Shown here one piece after another: positions 12,921 through 22,618 of a stretch of 64,000 nt of DNA. The DNA comes from Zantedeschia hybrid cultivar (taxonomy: Eukaryota > Streptophyta > Magnoliopsida > Alismatales > Araceae). The position numbers were made by a program, and so were the translations under genes. The notes below the pieces were generated by a model, which was given only the letters and a program-made list of their open reading frames with translations, was not told the origin of the DNA and ran no database searches. Numbering within the stretch: the stretch's first letter is position 1; each line of letters starts with the position of its first letter. Location of the stretch: contig JARZZO010000008.1 of NCBI GenBank assembly GCA_030544215.1, forward strand, positions 28,745,614 to 28,809,613, given 5' to 3'.

Positions 12921-13264
12921 AAAATTACCCGAGTAGGCAGCAATGTCGTCTGTGCTGCGACTTTATCCTTAAAATTAGGAAGGTATTGATTCCGGTGAGA
13001 TTTGAACCCTCCTCAACTAAAAGTTTTTGTACATATATGGCCAACCGGCTTATATTTTAAAAATTAAAAAAAATGATCAATGTTATTTCCGATTTCCATC
13101 TATACTGTTGAATAGAAAATCAGAATAATCAACTTTGAGATGTCAATCACGAGGGAGTCAAACATCTTAACTTACCCCGTTTGAAGAATTGCTTGAGAAG
13201 AGTCATGCACGATTCCGCCTTGATGATGGTTGATTGGTAATAATAATGAAGAACATAAAAACTA
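12921..13264. other. no gene seen
   Basis: A short transition between the inverted repeat and the LTR-like remnant. It holds no recognisable coding sequence or element boundary. Confidence 0.5.
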
Positions 13265-14050
13265 TGATGATGAGGAGACATTGGGTTTGGCTCAAACAGG
13301 CTCATCTAGTCTATAAGCCCAAAGGCCTACAGACCACTGAACTCGGCGCGAGGAGAACACGAGACTCTCGGTATATCGACCGACATGAAAAGGCAGGGAT
13401 CTGAAATCATCAAGTCTAGATCACCAAATCACCCAACAGCGTGCCTAGTAGTAGTTCTCGTGACCCTCAAGGATCTCGGGATAGTCCTCCAAGACCTGGG
13501 AACATGCTCACGCTCCCGATCCTCGGATATCAGCTATCTAAACAGACAGAAACCAGGGACCCAGTGTCGGCAAGTCGTTTTCCCTCGACCACTCATGATA
13601 ACGAAGGTCTCCACCCAAGGGACAGCCCTTAGCACCTCCACAACATCAGGCGGATCTTTCGGGATACAACTGTCCACTTATAGCAGGTCCGCACGATCTG
13701 CTCCTCACAACCGTAAGCAAATCTCTCCTTGCCGATTATCCCATCATCTCCCCAATCAAGGGAGCGGATTGTAGTCTAATGACCCCTTCAGAGGAAATCG
13801 TCCCCAGGACGCCTCGGAGAAGAGGGACTATATAGCCCCAAACCTTCTTCAGTCAAAGGTATGCAATTCTGAGCCTATAAACTCCTTGTAAGATCTAATC
13901 TTCTAGCACCCAACTTAGGCATTAGAGGGTTTGCTCTCGAACAGACTGGGAGGCCCCTTTACGCCTCTGCTCCCTCTTACAGGTTCTACCCTAAGCGTTT
14001 CTACTCCATTACAAATTATATCGTGTAGAGGTCAAAAACTAGTCGGACTA
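13265..14050 (+). repeat. LTR-like remnant, probably of a gypsy element
   Basis: It starts with 'tgatgatgaggagacattggg' and continues through a 'cgggatac' / 'cagcccttag' type region to an 'aacttaggcattagagggtt' block. The same order of landmarks is seen in the two halves of a repeat at 26308-26423 and 50014-50640, which the large copia splits. The 'aacttag.cat.gga' block followed by 'gctcc' is common near the 3' end of plant gypsy LTRs. The reading frame 13385-13774 inside it has no domain and is probably chance. Confidence 0.5.
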
Positions 14051-14061
14051 CGATGGCACCA

Positions 14062-14214
14062 TCCCACATCGGATGTTGTAAAAATAGGTGTGTGCTTATA
14101 AGCAAAGCGCAACCTCTCTTCCCAACGAAGGCCATTTTCCAAGAAAAAAGATAAAATCCCACCTCCGCTCTAGGGAGAATACCCCGGGGAAGGCACGTAG
14201 ATTTTCACGTATCC
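14062..14214 (+). repeat. direct repeat, copy 1 (about 153 bp)
   Basis: Begins tcccacatcggatgttgtaa and ends near 'gcacgtagattttcacg'. It matches 14370-14521 with few changes and the same length. Its identity is unknown; it may be a short LTR/TRIM-like unit. Confidence 0.7.
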
Positions 14215-14369
14215 ATAATGATGACATCTGTGGGAACTGAACAAAAAGCTACCAACTTGTCCGAACACCCCTAGCTGACCTGACCCATCCAGTAGCTCAA
14301 GGGGATCCACACACGCCTACTTTCATTGGGGGGGGTATGTAGAGACAAAACAATGGCAAACCGCTTTAG

Positions 14370-14521
14370 TCCCACAACGGATGTTGTAAAATAGGCATGT
14401 GCTTATAAGCATAGCGCAACCACTCTTCCCAACGAGGGCTCTTTTCTAAGAAAAATGACAAAATCCCACCTCCGCACTGAGGACAATACTTCGGGGAAGG
14501 CACGCAGATTTTCACACACCC
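14370..14521 (+). repeat. direct repeat, copy 2 (about 152 bp)
   Basis: Second copy of 14062-14214, in the same orientation, starting about 308 bp downstream. The 155-bp spacer between them has no visible coding capacity. Two short direct repeats around a short spacer would fit a TRIM-like element or a simple segmental duplication. Confidence 0.7.
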
Positions 14522-14560
14522 AGATGCATATCTCCTCTCACCAATTCATCTGCATGCATG

Positions 14561-16125
14561 TGTTAGTATTAGGTGGCTCAAAAGTCAATCCGATACTATG
14601 TATTGTTCAGTTCATTAATATAATGACATAAATTCATTATGAGTAATTAATTCGATCTATGTTTATCGTATCACGATGAAGTCCATGAACATGTGCAACA
14701 ATCTTCGAATTATGATGAGATCATGATTACGAGACCGAAAACTTATAAACACATGTTCTTAATTGTTCCTAGTTGAAGGATATTTGAGAAGAACATCAAA
14801 TATCTGGATAGACTAGTACAGGGTTCCTTAACTCATATGATGAGGGTGACTGATCCTATAAGTCACTTGTATGGAGACACTATGCTGGACCTATAGGTCC
14901 TCATTGGCGAATGAGTTCACTGAACTGATCTAACCATGAATCGTTGGATGGTATATACCTCACTGTTAACCAGCTCGATTCTTTTGTCACAGTTGCGTAG
15001 ATGATCTTTAGACCTGAGACACCAAAGATATCTTATTGGTAGGTGTCTGAGCTTTAACCTTAACTAACGAATCCCTAACCATTAGTTATTAATAAGTCAA
15101 ATGATCGAGTTCAAGGAAATGCCTTCGAAGATAATTGTGTGTTCAATACGGGATCATCCGCTCTCGGTATTTGGAGAGAGAATGTTCCGGGAATGATGCA
15201 CTTAAGTCCCTGGCCAAGGCAGACTCTGTATCAGATAAAAAGTTATATGATATAGATTAGCGGCATCTGATTCAAGTGAATCGACCAGCTAGGATTTAAC
15301 AGTAAACCTAGATCGATTCAGGAACATTGCACGGATGAAGGATTATATTCCCGCGATAACCATTAACTGAAAGGTTCCCATAGTGGGTTGCATAAACTCC
15401 AATGCCTTCCAGGATTACGTGGTGTTGCTTGGCACCCAACGTGATCGGAAGCCCGTCCAAATTTATTGTGGGACATTAAATTCGGCTAATTAATTAATAT
15501 AAAGATATTAATCAATTCAGTGGATTCGTAAAAGGTTACTGAACTTAATGGGTCATTAACTGGGCTGGTATTTGGGTTTAGAGGGTCATACACAAATGGT
15601 TTTCAAGTTGGTGGATTTTTCGACGGGATTTTGGATAAGTGTGGGTTTTTCTAAAAAATCGCAACGCACTTATTATAAAAGTCTGGGGCTAGGTCAGGGG
15701 CAAGCAACCCTGACCTAGCCACCCCTCTCTCTCTCCTCTTCTATCTCTGGCGCCTCCCTCTTCTGGCCGGCCCAGGGAGACTCCGCTCCGACTCTCGCCT
15801 GCTCCGTCTTCCCGTCCGATGGGAATCTGAATCCGCATGTCGCGGAGAGTTACGTACAGCCAGACGGGATCCGCGGACGCTGTTGTGAGCGAGGAAGCGA
15901 GGACGATCCACCAAGATGAAGACCGCATGAATACCGCTAGAGGTCGGGCACCTGCACGGCTTGCGGCATCGCACCTAAGGAACCGAACGAACGCGGATTC
16001 AAATCCGCATAAGGTAAATAAGATTTACCGATTAAAAGTTTTGTTGATCGAAACAGGACGAATCCGATCCTGACTTTATTTTATCCACTGCGTTCTGGTC
16101 AGATCCAAACACAGAGAACCCAACA
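14561..16125 (+). mobile_element. solo LTR of a copia family (TSD gcatg)
   Basis: The 1565-bp unit begins tgttagtattaggtggctca and ends gaacccaaca. It is flanked by the 5-bp duplication gcatg (14556-14560 and 16126-16130). It is a diverged relative of the 1550-bp LTRs of the large copia at 26424-27973 and 48459-50008: the same landmarks occur in order (ggagacacta, gagttcactgaactgatc, the 'gcgaggac/gag' region, the 'cggattc.aatccg' block). No primer site follows its end, so it is a solo LTR left by LTR-LTR recombination, and a rather old one. Short reading frames inside (15689-16073) carry no domain. Confidence 0.88.
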
Positions 16126-16203
16126 GCATGCACCACCAAGGGGACCAACAAGCCGCCATTGCTAATACTGTACACACTCCTGCAGAATGCACACCCATGA
16201 AAA

Positions 16204-16398
16204 ACTTGCGGGTTCAGTTCCCCTCAGTCTCCACTAGAGGAGCCCATGGCCCCCGTGTGGCCCACGGTGCGTCCAAGTGTGGCACCCATGCGGCGCACGC
16301 AGACACCTATGTGGTGCGCCCACGCGGAGGCCGTGGCTCCCCCTCAGCAGCTATTGCAGTTGGCCGACTGAGGGGAACCGAACCCAAAACTTGCAGAT
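16204..16398. repeat. short inverted repeat (about 195 bp)
   Basis: The left arm 'cttgcgggttcagttcccct' (from about 16205) is matched in reverse complement by 'aggggaaccgaacccaaaac' (ending about 16394). The region between is GC-rich and contains 'gtgtggcccacg' repeats. It could be a small fold-back element. The reading frame that crosses it (16128-16442) has no known domain. Confidence 0.6.
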
Positions 16399-16779
16399 CC
16401 CTAGAGTCCTCTACCGCAGGCTCCTTTTTTGCTTGTGTCTAAGGGGAGATCAGATTGGAAGTGCATAAAGATCATGGAGAGAGAGGCGAGAATAAAATCT
16501 GGGTTGATGCACATAGTGAAAAGGTGGATGACAACCAGGGAAGAGATCTACAAGATTCTTCATTGAATTGGGGAAGGGTTCTCCCTTACCCCTATGGAAC
16601 TGGGAAGGAGTTCTCCTGCACGACGAAAGAAGTGGAGGGTGCAACAGATAGGAAAAAGGAATGATTTTTTTTTTTTTAGTATCTAAAAAATATGAAATAG
16701 CAACATTTTCCCACCAAACGTCTAGTAATTTCAGTTTTATGGATACATATTGATTCGAGTGTCCCTCTACTTATCAAAC

Positions 16780-17823
16780 ACAAAGACACTCATATACTAA
16801 CCATCTCTCTATACAAATTTTAGAGATAATTTTTTATAAAATTGTCTCTTATCTTATTCTTTAGGGACAAGCTTTTGTTATTATCTTCACAAATTAATTA
16901 AGGGACAATTTTAATTGTCCATCCCTAAAAAAGTGTCCTTAAATATTGATGGGTCGATATCTCATTTACTACGATCAAGACTCTCTGTTTGTGATCAGAG
17001 GGGAGAACTCAACTGCTCCTGCAAAAGAGAACACCGTCAAGGACTCCCAGTGGTGATCCAGAAAATCCTCCTCCAATGTTTAAGTCATAAAACTAACGAA
17101 TGCCTCAAAGAAGCAGGAGACTAAGCTGGTCGTTGTGGTGGTGATCCGGAAAATCTCGGTGGTGATCCGGAAAATCCTCCTCCAATGTTTAAGTCGTTGC
17201 GTATCTCGGCCGGTTGGACTAAGGATCCTCGTATAATAGTAGGAATCCTGTTAGAGGTCGATTCTAATCAGGAAGAGAGGATCTCAAATGATTTGCTAGT
17301 CGAGTCCAAACGGAAAAGGCAAGTGTTGCAACAGGAGAGTATGTATCTGTGCGGCTGCTAATTACTTTACTTGATAACCTCTTGGTCGTGATCAGATCTG
17401 TAACTGAGGAAATCAGAATCCCGAACGAAGTCGTCATGTTCTTGAGAGTTAAGTTCGTACTGAATCTAAAAGTAGAACATACATCTATTATGATGATCTG
17501 TATCCCTCTTGGGAAGATCGCGGAATTCCCTTCTAGATAGGTCCGTTCCCGGAGAAAGAGGAATTATTTCTCTGCTGCAACACAGTCTGAATCAAATCGG
17601 GACTCCCAAAAGGTAAGTCTAATTCCTTGGAGTACGACCTTGCCTAGATTTTTATTTTGGATGAAGAAATGGAGAGGACTTCTAAATAGTTCTTGACCCT
17701 TTTCGGTCCTGGGCCAAGTCCGGGCCCCTGTTTCTAAGAATTGAGCATGTCATATTGGGCAAATCCATCTGAAATTGGGTTTGTGGAAATCTTCCTCATT
17801 CAAATATAATATTTCCTGTAGTG
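16780..17823. mobile_element. truncated CACTA-like element, right end at 17823
   Basis: The right boundary 'atatttcctgtagtg' at 17809-17823 reads CACTACAGGAAATAT on the minus strand, a CACTA terminus. The left part (about 16800-16960) has short inverted 'tagggacaa' / 'ttgtccatccctaa' motifs like CACTA subterminal repeats. I could not find a matching left terminus, so the left limit is uncertain and the element may be truncated. About 17050-17200 holds a partial duplication of 'gtggtgatcc.gaaaatc' plus 'ctcctccaatgtttaagtc'. No transposase-like protein is visible. Confidence 0.55.
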
Positions 17824-18764
17824 ATTACTGAACGACTCTTAGTGAGTGTAATAAAGAGTACGGCAAGAAATGTGATATAATTATATTCCTCCTTTTTTTT
17901 CTAGAAAGGGGCTAACCTATGACGATAGTGTGTGATTTCATAATTATGTAGATAGTGTTTCATAATTATGTAGCAGAGAACCAAGAGAGAGGGAAATTTT
18001 ATTTTTTATTAAAATAAAAGTTTCTATCAAGCGCCGGGTTTTTATTTGCTTAGAACGAAGACTTTGATATAACTAATACATAATGCAATACCCCCAGTGC
18101 TCTATCGTAAGACATTATAGCAAATATAAAAAATATATTTTTAAATTTTTTTTAAGGTTGGGTACATATAAGTCAATCTCTGATCAAATGACTCAAAAGA
18201 TTTTAAAAAATAAAAAATCAAGCCCAGTAACTAGTATAAAAAATGCTCTTAATAAATTGAGTCTAATAATATTTTTGATTTTTTAGAGTTTTTTGGTCCT
18301 TCAATCTGAGATTGGTCTACACGGATATGTGGAGTATGTGAATTTTTTATGTTTGTTGCAATATCTTACAATATAGTAAGTACCGAGGACATTGGAGCAA
18401 GTATTACACTTTGAGTACATTTGAATAGCAGCTACAGTACTTAAATCAACTCAAAGATTTGTACCTGACAACTTGTAAGGCAAATATAATTTTGGTATAA
18501 AGGTATAAATATCTGCAAACAGGAACACAAAAGGCATTGGGGTCATGTTTAGCATAGCTTCCAAGTAAAAGTATTTTTAGACTTTTTCTTAGTTAGTTTG
18601 AGAGAGAAAAAAAAAGTAAGTGTTAGAAGCTATTTTCATATCATTTTTAACTGTTTTTTTTTAACTTCCAACCATAAGTTCCGAATAGAAAGTTACAAAA
18701 TTAGAGAAAAGATGGATTATTAGGATAGGTTTCACTTTTATAATAACGTAAAGTTAGTTATAAC
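17824..18764. other. gene-free AT-rich stretch
   Basis: No coding sequence is supported. A block near 18538-18720 with 'gtcatgtttagcatagcttcca' resembles the ends of small MITEs, but no partner end was found. The reading frame at 18083-18286 is low complexity and has no domain. Confidence 0.45.
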
Positions 18765-19635
18765 TAGAGATGTAGATTAGGCGGGCTGGGCTGGGTTATG
18801 GCTCAAATTGAGCCAGCCCAATTTGAAAACGGGCCAGTACAAATGCAACCCAGCCAAGAATAAGTATAGATTACTGTAGCCCAACCCAATCCAAAATGAA
18901 ATTATTAATTTGGGTTGGGATGGGCCTGGTCTGGCCCATCGTGGCCCAACTTATTATAAATTATTGCACCAGCCAAATGACTAATTTTTACATATTAATA
19001 CCTCAAAATCAAACATATTAATCTAACAACAAACACTTGCTGTGACTACCACCTGATTGACGTAAATTGGACGACAGCCGAGCAGGGCACATTTTCTTTT
19101 TCTTTTTTTATGTCAATATCGCTGCATTCTTGCATCCTTCAAAGAACGAATGATTGTGTCATAAAATATAAAAGAGTCTAAAATCAAAGAGAAAATTAAA
19201 CATGACAGCCAAAATATTTATCTTGTTCTCTTGATGATATCTGTCAAATCACAGCAACAACCGATTGTATAAACTTCACTTTATTTTGCAACGCTTCTTT
19301 TGCATGGGTTGTGGGATAAATAAAAACCAACAAGACTGTCCTGCAGCTTATTTGATAAATGTACCTTCCGTCATTAAGAAAATATTGGAAATGCAGTTTG
19401 ACTAAGGAACATAAATCCGGGATAAGCCGCTCAAATCAGCTTGAAACCTCTGCACGTTGGACTTATAGAAAGTAATAATGTCCGGACATAAGCTAATGTG
19501 GGTTTCTCTTATCCGGGCTGATGCAGCCTGGCCCGCTTTCAGCCCAGCTAAATTTGACCCAACCCAAATAACAATTTTGGGTCAACCCAACACCGGTGAA
19601 CATGAGTTAGGCTGGGAACCCGATTGTCACCCCTA
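18765..19635. mobile_element. non-autonomous hAT-like element (871 bp)
   Basis: The left end TAGAGATGTAGATTAGGCGGG and the reverse complement of the right end TAGGGGTGACAATCGGG are imperfect terminal repeats of a type common in plant hAT elements. The flanking octamers gttataac (18757-18764) and attataat (19636-19643) agree at 6 of 8 positions, and the two mismatches are both transitions, as expected for an old 8-bp target duplication. The subterminal regions are rich in 'gggctggg' / 'cccaaccca' motifs in opposite orientation, giving fold-back potential. No transposase reading frame is present. Confidence 0.7.
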
Positions 19636-20088
19636 ATTATAATTGTTTCATTCTGTTATTTGTTGTATTGTTAAAAAAAAGAAAAAAAGTTAAATTTAGC
19701 TGCCAGCTTAGGGTCAGTCTGGTTCCACATAAAATATATTCAAATGGAAAATATTTTTTACGGAAATCAATTTACAAGAAAATGAAAACGTAATCGATCG
19801 TTTGGTACCTCTGAAATATTTTCTAAGAATCTTTTCATTTGCTTGTTTTCCGTAAAACACTTTCTTGAAAATGACTTTATATATGCAAAATGTAATCAAC
19901 AAGAAAAATGATTTCAAGGAATAGGTTTTATGGAAAAACTATGCTTCTTAAAAATAATTTCATGAGATTTCTTTCAAATAACCCCGTAAAAAAAATTATA
20001 TTTGTAGATGACCCTTGCATAATTCATAATTACATATAATCCCCTTAACTATGATAATATTTTCGTATAACCTCCTTAAAAATATTTT
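19636..20088. other. MITE-like and repeat-rich stretch
   Basis: About 19700-19930 contains repeated 'tggaaaatattttttacgg' / 'ttttccgtaaaacac' segments typical of small MITEs. About 19975-20088 contains further 'aaataacccc' and 'tataatccccttaa' units that extend the pattern of the adjoining inverted repeat. No gene is seen. Confidence 0.45.
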
Positions 20089-20607
20089 TCTATATTTACT
20101 TTACATAAAAATATTCTTATTTTTGAAATGTAAGGTAATAATGTTTTAATTCAAGTGAAATTTAAAGTAAACTGGCATAGTTAACGGGGTTATACACAAA
20201 TAATGACATACTTTAGGGGGTTATACATAAATATGAATAATACAAAGAAACAATCTTTAAATATGAAATCCTTTAGGGGGTTATTTGCAACCTAATTTCA
20301 TTTATTTGTTTTCCTCTATAACTATCATGTCTTTAAGGGTACAGGTGTAAAATGACACATGTTTTTTTAAGGATGTACCTGTAAAATCATAACAAGTTAA
20401 GTTTTAAAGGTACAAGTGTAAATAAATTATAAATATAAAAAGTATAACAAGTTAAGCTTTAAGGGTACAAGTGTAAATAAATTATGTGTAAAAATACACC
20501 ATATTAAGCTTTAAGGATACAAGTGTAAATAAATTTGAAGATGTTTATTGTGCTGGTTTGCTGGATTTTTCTCTTATACCTGCAAAAACAAAAGAGTCAC
20601 AGTATTG
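20089..20607 (+). repeat. long inverted repeat, right copy
   Basis: Reverse complement of 12398-12920. The two copies diverge abruptly just past 'gagtcaca.tattgtcc' on this side. They enclose about 7.2 kb that contains the LTR-like remnant, the solo LTR, the CACTA end and the hAT-like element. The short reading frame beginning at 20535 has a counterpart in the left copy, which only reflects the repeat. Confidence 0.8.
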
Positions 20608-21049
20608 TCCTACCCTGCTTCCAACCAAAAGGAGAACCCGTGCCATGCGGAAAACTGGCCTATATAGATAAAAGGAGTTCACCCGCACATGCAGTTCTTC
20701 CGTTCTTCGGAGTGAGATTTTCGCCGCTTTTGGCGCTCATGAATCGGAATCTTCTCGGTGACCGGCTAACATCATCGAGGGTTTTTTTTTTTTTTTTTTT
20801 TTTTTTTGAAAAACTCTCTTCTTACAACCGACGGTGCTAGATCAGCTTGATCATTACGAGGATCCCAATTCCTTGCTCACACACGTTCCCCTAGTAGACG
20901 AGCACACGACGTCTAGCGAGCTAAAGCTAGAGAGATAAAACAAGAAAATGAACTGAGGGTTATTAGTATTATCTTATGACATTATCTCAATAAATGTTGT
21001 GTTGAAATATGAATTGAGAGAAAGATGAGAGAGACTAGTCCCGTGAATA
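20608..21049. other. no gene; contains a 26-bp T tract
   Basis: A T tract at 20782-20807 could be the tail of a minus-strand retroposon, but no LINE or SINE body was recognised next to it. The rest is unremarkable. Confidence 0.5.
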
Positions 21050-22140
21050 ACAAAATTATTTATTATCCCATTCGACTATCCCAGTAACGATAATAAATAT
21101 CAAAATTTATTATTATTATTCTAAGAGATTGCCTCAATAATAATAATAATAATAATAACAATAATAATATGAGTGAGAAAAATGAGAAAGAGATTGATCT
21201 CATTAATAACAATAATAATAATAATAATATCAAAATTAATTATTATTATCACATAAGACTATCCTAATAACAATATTATTATTAAAGTTAATTATTATTC
21301 AAGAGATTATAATAACAACAACAATAACAACAACAACAACAACAATAATAATAGGGGACATAAAAAATAAGAGATAGGAATATTAATAGGGAGAGAGAAA
21401 AATGTGAAAGAAGAAAAAGAAAGATATAATAATAATAATAATACCAAAATTAGTTATTATTATCTTATAAGACTACTCCAATAATAATAATAATAGTAAC
21501 AATAATAATAATAATAATGTTAGAATTAGTTTTATTATTATCCCAAGACATTGCAACAACAACAACAACAACAACAATAATAATAATAATAATAGGGGAA
21601 AAAAGGATATAGAAATATTAATAGAATAGAAAGAGAAATAATAAAAATAATATTTCTAAAAATAATAATAATCAAAATTAGTTATTATTATCATATTAGA
21701 TTATTTCAATAATAATAATAATAATATCAAAATTAATTATTATTATCTCAAGAGATTGGAACAACAACAACAACAACAACTTGATTTAGTTGATATCATC
21801 TAACTGATCACTTAATAATAATAATAATAATAATAGATAGAAAAAAAAGAGATAAAAACATTAATAGGGAGAGAGAAAAATGTGAAAGAAGAAAAAAAGA
21901 GATAATAATAATATTAATATTAATATTAATAATATAAAAGAGAGATTAGTGATATATACAATATAAGAGGCTTTTGTTATTATTATTATAACATATAAGA
22001 AGTTTTTGTTAGAGAGAGAAAATTAATGAGAGAGAGGGAGGGAGAAAGATCATGGGAGAGAATGATAGGGCCGAGAGAGAGAGAGAACTAATGAAAGATA
22101 AAGAGGAAAAAGAGATTTAATAGTAGATAGAGATATTAAT
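21050..22140. repeat. compound microsatellite region, (AAT)n / (AAC)n / GA-rich
   Basis: Interrupted runs of aat/ata/tta alternate with runs of caa (about 21310-21345, 21550-21575 and 21760-21780). The block 'aaattagttattattat' recurs several times, so the region also looks like degenerate larger-unit duplications. GA-rich sequence follows at about 22010-22120. It lies 0.5-1.5 kb upstream of the P450 gene. Confidence 0.85.
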
Positions 22141-22460
22141 AAAAAATATTAAACATAAAATAAAAAATTCTGATACACTAAAAAAACTCCATTTTATATG
22201 TATACCATGAGTTTCCTATCAAACAACCTTTGTGGACCAACGTCACGTGGAAGATTCCGTTCGGAAGTCGTCTTCTTTAATTGCCGGCCCTGCCTTTGGA
22301 GCCTTTCTGATGGCCGTGAGCCACAAGAACAAGAGAGAATGTGGTCCGTAGAGGATCAGTAGTGAGTAGGGGGGGGGGGGGAGAATTTAATGCAGGGGGG
22401 CCCATAGGATTGTTTTCCTCCGCTCACTACTGCTACCCCTCTCCAAGAACAAGTCCATGC

Positions 22461-22470
22461 TATTATATTA
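22461..22470 (+). promoter_or_regulatory. possible TATA element of the P450 gene
   Basis: The bases tattatatta lie about 150 bp before the ATG at 22619, a plausible distance for a TATA box plus leader. The assignment rests on position and composition alone. A second weak candidate is 'acatataac' near 22570. Confidence 0.3.
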
Positions 22471-22618
22471 GCAGCAAATCCAAGTCCAGGGCATCTAGTG
22501 ACAAAAAGAAGAAAACGGAAATTTCATGGCATCTAACGCAGCTCGGCTTCGTTGGCCCGAGCGTGCACACATATAACCCCCACCACCACCATCTCCAGAC
22601 CTTCACCCATCTCCAGCC

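Noticed and set aside
13385..13774. 129-codon reading frame
   Set aside because: It lies in an LTR-like remnant, has no domain, and is not kept in the related repeat at 50 kb.
16128..16442. 104-codon reading frame starting at the solo LTR edge
   Set aside because: It begins within the target duplication and crosses an inverted repeat. The composition is GC-driven and no domain was seen.
20782..20807. T tract as tail of a LINE or SINE on the minus strand
   Set aside because: No retroposon body or target duplication could be recognised beside it.
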